From: Bisporella sp. PMI_857
Taxonomy: Eukaryota; Ascomycota; Leotiomycetes; Helotiales; Helotiaceae
Direction: 5' to 3'
NCBI GenBank assembly: GCA_021307315.1
Contig: JAJSPD010000016.1
Span: 372,001-436,000 of the forward strand
DNA: 64,000 nt
Shown: piece by piece, positions 37,774 to 49,491 of the stretch
Numbering within the stretch: position 1 is the stretch's first letter
How the letters are laid out: the number at the start of each line of letters is the position of its first letter
Made by a program: the position numbers and the translations under genes
The notes under the pieces: generated by a model
Databases searched by the model: none
What the model saw: the letters and a program-made list of their open reading frames with translations, nothing else
What the model was told of the DNA's origin: nothing

Positions 37774-38956
37774 CAGAGATAGTTTCCTATGCCTCAAGGG
37801 TCTTTGAGATACCTATGATAGCTATTCAGCCCGTGTATATTCCCCAAAATCCGAGCGTGGTTCTCATAACATAGCAAGTGCTTGAAAGACTCTTGAAAGC
37901 AGCAGCTTCGAGAGTTGGATGCTCAAGGTTCATGATTTATTTGGAAATGCCACGCAAAGCGGAGTGCTCGCCTAAACGAAGGCTCTCCATATTTGTAGTT
38001 AGGACACGGCTCATGGACTATGCTCATTTATGTCAAAGGAGTCTAACGACTGTACTACGCCCCGTACCATTCTTGCTATGATGGGGGGGCATCCTTAGCC
38101 AGCAGTACTCGTCCAGCCTATCTGAGTCCTGTCATATATATCTAATTATCTTTCGCTACCTCTGCTTTCCGAGCCCTACCTCGTCATCGAAGATCCCCTC
38201 TGACATGAACATATCACTGCGGACGACGCTGATACGTCCAGCACTTAAAAACTCTTTCCAGCGACATACAATCTTCATAAATAGCCAGTCGATTCTTTCT
38301 CCTTGTATCCTGTTACTATAGTATATGCAGCATATTCTAAAGTGGATCACCTTTCCCTAATTCATGAGCTCAGGTAATTGTCCCAGCAAACCTTGTTACT
38401 TTAAGCAAAAAATTATATTATCCATATCTCTAAGATTTCCTTTCTTTCCCTTTCTTGAAACTTTGTTGAAGTTGAGATTTTATGGATTATCTGGTGATCT
38501 AGTTCACTTACAACGGACAGCCCCTTTCCCGAAGGTGTGGGAGACATCGGCTTTACATTGCACGAGCATTCAAATACACTCACTTAGTACTCAGAGGCGA
38601 GCTCAACTTGCCATTTTTATCGAATTCCATACTTGATCACAACTGCGCTAGTGGTCTACAACCTTTGACTTTTCTAAAAGAAAGGCCCAAAGGGTTTGAT
38701 CTCACTTACTCAACAGTAATATCTTGGAGCTTTCAATGAGATTAGGCAACCTCTCAATTTATTTGCCATTTATACTTTTGAACTTGTCGCATAACTCTAC
38801 TGCATAAGCACAATCTAACGAGCTCGACTGCTCCGTGGATATATCACACAAGTCAACTTCCAACCTCTCATCTCAAGCTCCCTTAGCATCAAAGTACACA
38901 CCCTTCCAAACCTCGACCCAAATCGCTCCTTTTCCTCATTCTTACGCTGCACCATA
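37774..38956. other. Intergenic region, no gene recognised
   Basis: 3' flank of trpC and promoter of the BRCT/WGR gene. Short AT-rich frames only; a CT-rich tract precedes the next start. Confidence 0.5.
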
Positions 38957-40401
38957 ATGGCACCCCGTGGAGTCATTCTCTACAAGGCCCGCCAGGCCCA
39001 GACCATTTCCAGACCAACAGCACCAGCTACCAGCGGTCGTGGCTCTTGCAAGCAAATATTCGCGAAGCTTCGTTTCAGTTTCACAGGTGACTTCGGTTCT
39101 GGATGGGCCTATGACAAGATGGCAGGTTGGGTCCGCCATCATGGAGGCGAGTATGAGAAGGAGGTGCAATGCGGCAAAGAAGCTTTGCTGCGTCAGCGGT
39201 ATACTACTCATTTGATCTGCACTATTGAGGAGTATAAGAAGAAGAGTTCGCAAGGTAAGAAGCCAGTCTCTCCCGATTTGTGGTTGACTATTAGGTAATG
39301 AGAGATGTGCTAATGACGAACGCAGTGAAGAAGGCATTGTCTCTTGGCAAATACTGCAACATCGTCGTTGGGGATTGGCTTGCTGATTGTCTCGTTTCCA
39401 ATAATTCTAAAAAACGCCGTCGTGTCGAGAAAGGCTACACATTAAACCGGGTTCTTAGACGTGTTGACAAAACTCGCAAGGCTCAAGAGCGGTATCGGGA
39501 GAGCTTTGAGGAGGGTGTTAGGGCGGGCCATGAGCTGGTCGATAATCGTAAGTTCCTGGCCAATTATTTCCATACCTTACAGATGTAATTCAAAACGCTG
39601 ATGAGTGGAAGGCTTGCATCATATCGCTATGGATGTCGATGGCTTTGAGTACAAAGTTGTCTTGTCACGTATCAACACCGATGGAAAGGTTAAGTTGGAG
39701 AAATATACGATCTATGTGAGCTTCTTCCTCTCTTCCCATTAATAAGATAGCTCGGATATCTTGTGGCTAATGTGCAACGCCAGCTCTTCGCGTCCAACGC
39801 CAAACCTCGGCATTACATGTTTGGCGGCAAGCTCAACAGTCCTGGTCGAAAAGCCGTTTACTACCGCCTCGAATGTAAAACCAGTCTTAACCTCAAATTT
39901 AACCTATCACAATGCCTCTGAGTAGAATATCCAGCTAACCATATCTATAGGTCACCCCAAGATGCTCCAAGAAGCATTCAAAGACTTTAAAAACTTTTTC
40001 AAATTAAAGACTGGTGTTGAATGGGACAAGTATGTTTACCACTTTCCTTCCGACCCATTTCATCTCCTCCATCTCTGGCTAGGGAAAAAGCTAACGCAAT
40101 AGCCGGTAGTCGTCTTGAGCCTCTCACATCGGAACAGATGGCAAATCCTCACCTCTTCAGATACACCCCACCAACTCACGGTCGTCCAGTCGGGCAGCTC
40201 CCAGAAGGCGTCCATCCACCATGGGAGCGTCCTGGTGTGGCTAATCAAGATGACTCAGATGCTGACTCTGCCATTGCGATGGGTTCCACCTCTTCTAGCG
40301 ATGAGAGTGCGACTGTCAGTAGTAGTAGTGAAGGTGCGGATCTGGTGTATGATTCGGAGAGCGAGGTCGAGGATGCTTTTGACAAAGAGGATTCTGACTG
40401 A
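38957..40401 (+). CDS. BRCT- and WGR-domain protein
   Basis: Six exons: 38957-39254, 39326-39547, 39612-39715, 39784-39874, 39951-40029 and 40110-40401; 361 aa, in phase throughout. Residues of about 30-130 resemble a BRCT domain (KLRFSFTGDFG at its start, YCNIVVGDWLADCL at its end). A basic linker (NSKKRRRVEKGYTLNRVLRR) follows. Residues of about 185-275 resemble a WGR domain as found in poly(ADP-ribose) polymerases (EYKVVLSRINTDGKVKLEKY, HYMFGGKLNSPGRKAVYYR, AFKDFKNFFKLKTGVEWD). The tail is Ser/Asp/Glu-rich. No PARP catalytic domain follows. BRCT plus WGR suggests a nuclear DNA-end or DNA-damage role, but no function is known to me for this protein. The last acceptor (40109) was selected for frame. 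Confidence 0.75.
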
Positions 40402-40801
40402 AAGGGATCATGAGGAGACTTCGAAGGCGGTTTAGATAAGGCTGAAATATTTCGTTTACGCAGGATAGGTTATTTAGCGGAGTACTTGGTGGGATATCTG
40501 ACGATAGTGGTGGGAATGTGCATTTTAACATGGCCGCATATAGATGGTGGATCTCTAGACAGGGCTCGCGATGAGACATGCAGTGGATGGCGTTTATGGC
40601 GTTCATGAGATGCATAGGCGAATTTATCTCTTCTTTCTCTCAATCTCAGACATCTACAACTTGAAATAATGATGTTGAACCCTTCAAGCATTGTATTTCG
40701 TGGTATCTATCCCGCTTATGAACTTTCCAAACCTCCCAACTCCATGCTAAATACGAATTCGTCCTGAGCCCAACAACTGATTTTCTTCCATCTCCATAGG
40801 T
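40402..40801. other. Convergent intergenic region
   Basis: 400 bp between the stop codons of the BRCT/WGR gene and USE1; no gene seen. Confidence 0.6.
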
Positions 40802-41824
40802 TTAGAAGCGTAACTTTGGCATGACGAATACAACAAGAATCGCCACCACCATCAACCCAAAAATCCACACATACATCAGCATACGTCCCCACCAGCCCTT
40901 GCCTTCAGTGTAACCCCTCAAGAAACCCATCTTCTCCTGCGCCGTCGCCAGCCCGCTCTCGTTCTTATCTAGCCCCCGTGCTGCACGGTCTAGAATGTCT
41001 TTCTCTGATTCGAGAGAGGCGGCAAAGGCGCGGGATTGCTGCTTGAGCTGTGCGGCCATGCTGAGCATGGAAGAAGTGAGGAGTTCTTGCTCGGCGCGAT
41101 TATGAGACATTAACTGTTCTGCGGTTTTGGAGGTAGTTTCGATGCCAGTTGTAGTGGATGAGGGGGCGGAAGTAGAGAATAGGTCTTGTCGGTCTTGTTT
41201 GGTAGTGCGCTGGCGGAGGGTAGAAAGTTCGGTAGATGGAACGGGATCCCGTTCCTTATAGGAAGGGGATGGCTCTTCTTCTACTTCTTTCAAATTGCCT
41301 ATAGACCTGCTCTCGTATTCTGATATCGACGCAGTGCCTGGCGGGGTATGTGCATCATCTGTCTCCGTTTCTGTTCCCTCGTCTGGCGTGTCTTCTCCTA
41401 TCAGATCTTCTTCTCCGCTCTCATCCTCAATCTCTATGCCGGACTCTCCAAGCTCATTTAGTTCTCGTAAACGGCCAGCAAGCATGTTGATTTGTTCTCG
41501 CTGCCTAACGAGAGAGGATTGCAAATCGTGTTTGCGGGACTGAATGCGGATGCTTGTGACATCTTGTTCTAGTTCTAGGAGGAGATCGCGGGAGTATTGG
41601 ATATTCTACAAGTATTAATAAGCCATAGTTCATCAGGAAACCTAAAAGAGAGTATTTAGACATACAGCTGCAACCTTCGACCTTGCTTCCTTGCTGGTAC
41701 GAAGCTGCTCTTCCGTAGCTGCATCAGGAGTAACAAGGAGGAAATTCAGTCTCTCAAGCATACGCTCTAGATTTGTACCCGCAACCCCAGAGCCTGATGA
41801 GGTTATCGAGGGGTTTTTGACCAT
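40802..41824 (-). CDS. USE1: SNARE protein Use1
   Basis: Exons (minus) 41666-41824 and 40802-41605 (60-nt intron) give 320 aa; an in-frame ATG at 41863 would add 13 residues. Tail-anchored: the last ~25 residues are a single transmembrane segment (MYVWIFGLMVVAILVVFVM) ending in PKLRF. Before it lies the SNARE-like coiled coil (LLTSSMLSMAAQLKQQSRAF, LESEKDILDRAARGLDKN), and near the N-terminus a helical region NIQYSRDLLLELEQDVTSI and a QRE-rich coil. The middle is acidic and low-complexity. Use1 is an ER t-SNARE acting with Sec20 and Ufe1 in Golgi-to-ER retrograde fusion. Sec20 is the alternative; the overall arrangement fits Use1 better. Confidence 0.75.
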
Positions 41825-43068
41825 TTTGGCTGTTCTAAAGGTATGAAGACGAAGTTCTGTCATTTGCTTTGGAATATTGAGGCTTTATAAGTGTGGCTGA
41901 CCAGTTCGATAAGAAAGGTGGCTTGATAAGAGGTGTGGCGTCACGCTCGGTTGAGCCCCTTTCTTCACCTCATCATTCACCACACTGTTCGGGCCATAGT
42001 ATACCAGGTCGAAGAGCAATTGCTCCATGTTATACAGTTGAAGATCTTCTAATCCAAGATAGAAGCAGATCATCAAATCTTCAATGTGTCTTCCCAAAAC
42101 TACAGACAGGCAAATTACTACTTTCCGGTAAAGGTTAATGATCATGGCACCGGAGCTATCAAATCTTAGCCGAAGTCCCTATTACTATGTATACTCAGCA
42201 CAATACAATTACTTGTAGGGGCAATCAGACCATTGTCCGCTATAAACTGGCATGTTAAGCTGCTCTGCGCAGTTCGTTTTTACATTCAAGATTGCTGTGA
42301 ATTCTTGAGGATAAGCTCATTACTTCAACATATCATACAAATTGTCACATTAGCAAGAAGGGTGAAGAAAGGACTATTACTCTGAATCTATATATATAAT
42401 GACTCGTATTTGTGAGGCTACATTCCTTCCCTTCAAAGTAGCATCGACTTCTGGTCTCCTAGTCTCCTCCAACCCCCCTCCACCACCATAATCCCCTTCA
42501 TCCCCGTGTTTGGAGCTCGCAACCTAGCGAGCGCGGTCGATTCGACGGTTTGATGGAAGCATAGGACTGGGGATGCTGCGTCTGGGTATGTGATGACCGG
42601 CGTGCAGATTTGGGAGTTGATAGTTGGCTTTTGGGATGGTATCTGATTGAATCATTCAGCGCATGGAGGAAGAAAATCTTAACTCTTATGGTATTAAACC
42701 GAAATCTTGTTATCATGATATATACTTTTTTCTTCCAATTATGGGAGCATCTAAAATTTTGAACCAAGCAAGTGATATTCTTTCCATTATTGAATGTATT
42801 AGAGGTTGCAGATAGCATATCATATCGTCGTTCATGCTTCAAAGAGGGGGGTTTGGGGTTGGAAAGATCTAAGGGCTGCCGACTCCAAATTCCTCCTCTA
42901 ACTTGGGTTCGTCTATTTCCAGGTCTGAAAATTTTCACTGGTGGAGAGTTGCCTCCTCTTCCACTTCATCACTTCGATCGACAACGATATGACCTGACTC
43001 TGTAACTCGAGTTTTCACAGTAGCTCTACTCTCTTTAGTCTCTGTATGGGGTAGACTATGGAGAATAC
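41825..43068. other. Intergenic region, no gene recognised
   Basis: Lies between the USE1 start and the permease 3' end. Short frames only; a C-rich stretch at 42470-42500. Confidence 0.5.
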
Positions 43069-45053
43069 TTACAATTCTCTTTTGTGAAGGTAATTTAGTA
43101 CAAACGTCCCAATGATTGAAAAGCCACCAAACAGAATCAGCATCTGGTACGCATATTTATAGTGTGGCGCGTCATACGTTGGGAATAGCACAACTATATA
43201 TCTTTGTTAGTATCAGGGACATATTCGAAACAGGCGCAGAGAGCAAATCATAAAGGGGAATCTACATACTAGGTAGCCATGCGCTGAAAGTATAAGTGAA
43301 GATATTGCCCGTCGCAACAAGCAACTGCCGTAATTCTGCATCATGCTGCGTGATCTCATGACCCCATGTCTATTCCCATAATTAGAACTCATCCTTATCA
43401 ATGCAATTGAACAGAGTCCCAGACTTACTATAATCACAGGCTGGACAGCACTACCAGCATACGAACAGAAAAATGCAAACCACAAGGCTGGCTTCGGAAT
43501 ATACCATATCGCTAGCATGATATTGATCATAATGACGAACACCGATGCAGCATTTGCCGTGTGCATTCTCTTCCCAGTCGCATCAGCTATGGTACCGAAC
43601 GTCAATGCAAATATGACTTGGAGCGCGCTCCCAGCTGTTGGGATTGTGTTGACTTTCACGACACTGTATTTTTCTGCTTTCAACCATAAATTGAAGAATT
43701 GTGATCCCATGGCAGCGTTTGCCACCATTCTTCTGACCGTTAGTATATAAAATATAGAGAGAGTTTAGTTAAGTTTACTCACAGATATGGAAAAATGAAA
43801 GCCCAGATGTGCCAGCTTGTATAGATCCTTTTGACGACTTTCAATGTCAACTCTCTGGGTGCTGCGCGACCAATTCTGTCCATTCTCTTTACACCATACT
43901 CACGCTCCTGTATAATGTCAATGCATTGGTCTCCCAGATCGCACTGGAACAAACAAATACCTCTTTATTAAAGTAAAACGCCTTCGTATTATGTGGTAAA
44001 TCGGGAATTGCCCAGTATCCCCAGATCGAAATGGGAATGCCAATGATACCATCAAAAATGAAGAGCCATTGCCATCCAGCCAGCCCACCAACACCATTCA
44101 GACCGGTGTACAACGCTGCTTGTAAGTATCCACTGAACATGTTTGATATTGCTCCCATCTGTTCGAATACCGCGACGCGTTTTCCAAGCTGACCCTGATT
44201 GTACCTGCCGAGAAGTTCTCGAGTTAGCATTACCTTATTAGGTGATATTATTCCCAGTTACTCATGAAACATCTTGGGATGAAAATTTGCTCGCGAGAAT
44301 GTCAGGCTTACCAGCTACCAAGTAACGCAGCGTACCCAGGGAACGAGCATGACTCCAGAAGGCCAACAAATAAACGTAGGGCATAGAGCTTTGGTTGGTT
44401 AGACGGAGCATTAAAGTGGCTGGAGAGCGGTACTGTACAGTTTGAACATTTTTGGCGCCTCCCATTGCCATCACAAGAATTGACCAAGCCAGCTCACAGG
44501 ACGGGATCCAGACTGAGGGCCGCACATATTTCAGCTGCATCATCTGACTTGGAACTGTTCCGATGATTATCCCGATGTTGAAGTATGTGTTAAGGTAGTT
44601 TCTCTCGTTCCCATATAATTTGAGCTTTAGTAACTTCAGCATCAGCACGTGAGAGTAAAGATATTCTAAGCAGGATAGTACCTACATCCTCTTTCATACC
44701 GCTTACAAAGGCGTTGCCTGCAATTCTTAGCTTATGTCTTGTTTTCAGGCATGCTGCCGTACTGATATTGGTCTGGTCAAGTGTCTTGATGAAGTACCCA
44801 AGCATGATATATGAGCTAGGTTCTCTCATTAGTCCATATGACCTTGACCTCTGAAGCGAGACACATGTACTTACAAAAAGTAGAGATCTACCTTTGCCAC
44901 GTATTTTCTTTCTTGCTTGTCGAGGTCAGAGGTCCCCCAAAGACGGCTCCACCAGCTTCCTTTCAGCTTATCTTGCACTGCTTCAGAATCCGACTGGGCG
45001 TCTTCTGGGATTGGCCTCACAGCCACAGAGTCCCCAGATATTTTATCGGCCAT
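43069..45053 (-). CDS. MFS anion:cation symporter (Dal5/Soa1-type permease)
   Basis: Ten exons (minus): 44875-45053, 44763-44815, 44686-44717, 44439-44624, 44312-44388, 43961-44204, 43783-43907, 43429-43732, 43270-43369 and 43069-43193; 474 aa, every junction in phase. A 12-helix transporter of the allantoate permease family, whose hallmarks are clear: LGYFIKTLDQTNISNAFVSG, NERNYLNTYFNIGIIIGTVPSQ, ALRLFVGLLESCSFPGY, GLAGWQWLFIFDGIIGIP and WGHEITQHDAELR. Members carry small organic anions (allantoate, nicotinate, pantothenate, biotin precursors, sulfonates) with protons at the plasma membrane. It shares a promoter with a TauD-type dioxygenase, which points to sulfonates as the substrate (inference). 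A gtaagt overlaps the stop, so a short extra exon cannot be excluded. Confidence 0.85.
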
Positions 45054-45736
45054 GGTGAAGCCTGTCGAATTGCCAAAAACACTGTATCGAATAAGATAAA
45101 ATGTGAACCCAATAAGGACGCAAAACAACGATAATGACATGCGAGTGTTTAAGTACCAATCTCTAACAACCGGGGTAATCTCAGCAACTCCTAAAAGAGC
45201 AAAGAAGGGGAAAGCATCGGGTCCCTTGACAGCAAAGTTGTGTTTGGTTCATCACCATTTATCATCTTACCCTCATATTATGATGTAGATGATCCTTAAT
45301 GAGCAACTGGTAAGTCTGTATCTATGGCGAAGATTCCTAAGCAATATCATCATGTCCACGTACCAATGAACATGGAACAGTCGTCTAATATCTACGACTT
45401 TCGATGGAGTGAACCCACTTTTGTGATAAAGGTGAATCTAACACAGCGGAAAAAGATAACCTACCCCCCTTAAAGGTTGGCGACTGGCCTGTCATAGCTT
45501 AAGATTGTAAGTGGGCAAGAGTGGGAGTATCAGGGGATGATCTGAATATGTTGTTGTGCAATATGTCTATAGAATGATACCATAACCTCAAGTAATAATC
45601 GTGCATGTAAGGGGCGAACGTCAGAAAATAAAACAGCAGTATACTCCACTACCCACCCTCACATAACATAGATTATCTGCTGCAAGAATATAATTTTCAA
45701 AGCCAAATATCATACCAGGAATTAAGCTATAGTCAA
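45054..45736. promoter_or_regulatory. Divergent promoter region, permease/TauD dioxygenase
   Basis: 683 bp between the two start codons, the only DNA from which both genes can start. It contains one perfect match to the CYS3 consensus (separate entry). No other gene is present. Confidence 0.6.
45574..45583. promoter_or_regulatory. Possible CYS3/MetR-type sulfur regulator site
   Basis: atgataccat fits the palindromic Neurospora CYS3 bZIP consensus ATGRYRYCAT at all ten positions, 154 bp upstream of the dioxygenase ATG. The two other matches I noticed in the window (28041 and 60259) are in apparently unrelated places, so the match alone is weak. Its position in a promoter of a likely sulfonate module makes it worth listing. 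Confidence 0.4.
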
Positions 45737-47281
45737 ATGGCGGCCCCTTCTGCTGATATTGACGCCGTCGGCTCTAGCGAGCTACCCCTAGAAACTATTC
45801 CCGCAGGCAAAGCGGCCCCTTCACAAGGTCAATATCCGACTCCTCTGGTGTATTCTGGAACTCTTAATGAGTATAAACACTTTGACGTGACTGCCGTTAT
45901 TGGAAGGGAGTTTCCCGAAGTCCAGCTCAGCGAAATCCTTAAAGAAGATGCAAAGATCAGAGACCTAGCCATCACTAGTACCCTGCCCATCTTTCATATA
46001 CATTGACAACCATAGTAATGATTGTGCAGTTTCTCAGCGGGGAGTTGTCTTTTTCAGAAACCAGGACCTCACAACTCATGGATTGAAAACCTTGGCCCAG
46101 AAGCTTGGCCTACTGAGTGGCAAACCTAGAGATTCTGGTGTTAGTCGGCTTCAACACTTTAACCGCTGTACGCTGTTGATTCTGATTTTCGTGTAGCTGT
46201 ACCGTCATCCATTAAGCAATTATAAGCAGAACTTTGCCATTGATGAGCATGGAGCTCAAGATGATGAAATATCTCTGATCTCTTCTGAGCAACGACGTGG
46301 CTGGAACAAGGAGAGATATGGGTATCCCAAAGTCTTTGCAAGCTCCGGTTTTCACACCGAGTACGTGCATGTCTCTTTCGAAATAAAATAGGTCTCTTGG
46401 ACAAACTAACGTTTTGAAGCTTTCCATTTGAGAACCACCCCACTGATTATGGCGTGTTCAAGGTCGTTGGGGCACCTGAAGACGTTGGTGGCGACACAAT
46501 ATGGGCTTCAGGGTATGAGGCTTATGACCGCCTGTCTCCAGTGCTTAAAAAGTTTGCTGAAACTCTCACTGCGACGCATCGTCAAGAGGGCTTTCATAAA
46601 CAAGCAAAAAAGGGCGGCTTCAAGCTTGTGCAAGGACCGAGAGGTCATCCAGCTAACGTCGTCGACGATGATGCAGACGCTTATGAAGCAGTCCAGTATG
46701 TTTGCCCATTACATTATGCTATGTTGATTGAGCCAAAGTATAACGCTGACTATCCGCGGCCCTCTTGTTCGCACTAATCCTGTAACGGGGTAAGAATATC
46801 TCCATCTCGAGATAGCTGGTGCGTTCTAACTAGTCTTTTACATAGCTGGAAAAGCCTTTTTTCATCGGTGCAACATGGCCGAATAAACGGTGTAAGCGAC
46901 CGCGAAAATGAAATATTTAAAGCATACTGTTCGTCCTGACGCTTTCTTCTTTCTCCCAAGCGTACCGACCTGCGGTTTCTGTTTCGCGGTGCTGACATTT
47001 ACCCCTCAGTCAACCAACTCTTTTTTGAGAACCATGATCTTCAAGTCCGCAACCGATGGGGTCAAGATGATGTCGCAATATGGGACGACCGTGTTGTAAT
47101 CCATGCTGCAACGAAGTAAGTTTAACACTTCCCCCAAGACCTTGACTTTTGTTTATGACGATGAAGCGACTACTTTGGCAAGAGAACAGCATACAGAGTC
47201 TCCTCTGTGGGCGAGAGGCCATTTTTTAACCCCGACTCTATATCTCGACGACAGGCTCTTGGCCAAGAATACGATGACTAG
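45737..47281 (+). CDS. TauD/TfdA-type alpha-ketoglutarate-dependent dioxygenase
   Basis: Eight exons: 45737-45977, 46030-46139, 46197-46360, 46420-46695, 46739-46789, 46846-46928, 47010-47115 and 47167-47281; 381 aa. Fe(II)/2-oxoglutarate oxygenase: GVVFFRNQDL near the start, iron ligands His170 and Asp172 (FHTD), GGDTIWASGYEAYDRLSP, ENHDLQVR, third ligand His340 in VVIHAAT, and the 2-oxoglutarate-binding Arg region KRTAYRV, followed by the family end GERPFFNPDSISRRQALG. Family members oxidise taurine or other alkylsulfonates to release sulfite (yeast Jlp1), though relatives act on other acids. Exon 5 encodes an unusual short insert (ITLTIRG) before PLVRTNPVTG. It diverges from a Dal5/Soa1-type permease. 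Confidence 0.86.
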
Positions 47282-47468
47282 AGAAGATATATATCAATAT
47301 TGCACTTTTTGTCTGGGACTTGTGTGCTGGTCCGTCATTAACCTGCTTTTTTTGTGGAATACCTTTAACCTCACTGCAAAAGGAGGAGAATGAGCAGCTA
47401 GTTCTGGATATTGAGGTAGATCGTGTTATCAGATTGAATGACGTTAAATTTGTAGACACTAATTATGA

Positions 47469-49315
47469 TTATGCGAGTAGCTCTCTCGAGATAGTATTAA
47501 TGAATGCAATCGCGTCCTTTCTCCATATATCATCCTCCACAAAAGTCCTGTTCGAGTTAAGCACCATATTCTTGGGGCTACCCAATTTATATTTTGGCCA
47601 GTAAGGTAATGTACTCGAGTTACTACGACTCGTGTTTGGATCATAGTCGTGCACGAACGAGATATAAGCCTTCCCGATATTCTTGCTCAGTGCAGCATGG
47701 CTATTATATTGTGGTGAGGGGCCGAGTAATCCCGTGATATTCTGGAAGCTGAATGCGACATTTACAAAGTGCTTCGCTCCATCCGTGACAGCCGCGTTCC
47801 AGAGTGGAGTGTCGAAACGGTAGCTATATACTGCTTGCCCAGCGCGAGCGAAGACCTCACAGAACTTGCGTCGTCCAGAAATCATGACTAAATCACCGTA
47901 AATTGCTGCACTACGTCGCCACTGCAAGCCTTTGCTAGGAAATATTGTGGATGTGTTGATATAGTAAGGAGGCTGGTGTGCAGGATCGTTGGGGTATAGA
48001 AATAGTAGTTTACGGGCTGTGTCAGGAGCGATAACGTAAGATCGATGACTGAACATGGCGTTGAAGATGGCGGTTTCGTTGTCAATGCCACCACTTGGGG
48101 AAAAATTCACGCCTTCGTCGCTGTTCGCACCATCCAGAAGGGGTACCTTGATGAATTTTCCTTCAGCCATTAGTGTGCTAGGATATGCTGTAAGGAAGTC
48201 ACCTGCGGAAAGTTAATTTATGCCCCAAAGTATTATAAAAACCGATAAATATCAGGAGGAGCTAAAGAAACTTAAACGTGCCATCAATCAATGGATTCCA
48301 CACAGTAGAAACCCGTGTCTGGTATAACTTCTCTGCGGACAGATCCCGAAGACAAGCCAGTTGATTTGTTGAAGTCCAACAGCCTGTTGACCTCGTCAGG
48401 TTCTCTACATGAGCTGCGTAGTAAGGTAAGGCTTGTAGCTGTGCTCCAGTTGGGCCACCAGATTCCAGAATGGCAGCATGAAAGAGGTTATCGTTCCTTC
48501 CATCATATGACAGAAGATGATAAGCAACGCTCTGAGCTCCTGCTGATTCACCCCAAATAGTAATACGTTTGGGATCTCCTCCAAAGGCAGCGATGTTCTC
48601 CTTGATCCAGCGGAATGCAAGTCTTTGATCTAGAAGACCAGCGTTTGAATTTCCCTCAGCTAGCAACTGGGGGGTCTGAAGGAACCCCCAAACTCCCAAT
48701 CGATAATTAAGTGAGACTATGACTGGGGTCAGAAGCTGGCTGCGCATTGGTAGATAGGTCATTTTAGGCTCGCGTACCAACGATTACTGGCTTCTTGATC
48801 TCTTGACTAACATGAGCAATTCCAGAGATATTATACTGAGGATCAGCGGTTGATCCAGCATACAACCCTCCGCCGTAAATCCATACCAACACAGGGAGCT
48901 TTGCATCAAGTGTAGTTATGGATGGTCGGACGACTACCAAAATTTTCAGACTATATGCTCAAGAACTGGACTCAATCATCTTACCATTTAACGTTAGACA
49001 ATCCTCTGACAATGAGAATGCTGGGTTGCTATACTGATAGCAAGAATATCCATATTCAGTAGCATTTCTGGTTCCGGTGAACGATGAATCAAGAGATCTT
49101 GGACGTGCAAAGCGAAGTTGCCCTACCGGTGGGATTGCATAGGGAATTCCGAGGAAGTGGTCTTGCTCCCATTCTGGAACATATTTACCAACGTATGTTC
49201 CGTTTCTGAGCGTTACAGAAGGAGAAGATACATCGAGACTCGCCCCTTTGGTAACACATGTGAGAAGTGTTACTAATAATGACAGAGACACTGTTGGTCT
49301 CAGTAACTTTACCAT
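47469..49315 (-). CDS. Secreted type-B carboxylesterase/lipase
   Basis: Exons (minus) 48985-49315, 48778-48933, 48282-48716 and 47469-48202; 551 aa. The N-terminus MVKLLRPTVSLSLLVTLL is a signal peptide. Alpha/beta-hydrolase of the carboxylesterase family: FLGIPYAIPPVGQLRFARP and SEDCLTLNVVRP near the N-terminus, IYGGGLYAG for the oxyanion hole, SLNYRLGVWGFL, nucleophile Ser220 in GESAG, acid residue in GANSDEGVNF, and His in GAKHF. The third intron appears to begin with GC (gat g|gcacgt), giving the expected PLIDGDFLTAYPST junction; no GT donor keeps the frame. An overlapping upstream ORF (49309-49491) may dampen translation. It converges on the dioxygenase gene; substrate unknown. Confidence 0.85.
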
Positions 49316-49491
49316 ATTCCAAAATGCCAGGGGATCGCGGGACAGCAAACCAAAGACCAGCGAGTGAATAGCGAACAGTTAAAGAGACGAGTAGCTTTCA
49401 ACCTGGGAACTGCTCCATCAGATATCTCAAGCTCGAAGCTATCATAGTCTCGATAGTACACCTCCCCTGCTTCTAAGCTTATGAGATGCAT
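49309..49491 (-). other. Upstream ORF overlapping the carboxylesterase start
   Basis: A 60-codon frame starting with ATG at 49491 ends seven bases inside the esterase coding region in another frame. It has no recognisable domain and would act, if transcribed, as an overlapping uORF. Alternatively the transcript starts downstream of 49491 and it is meaningless. Confidence 0.3.
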
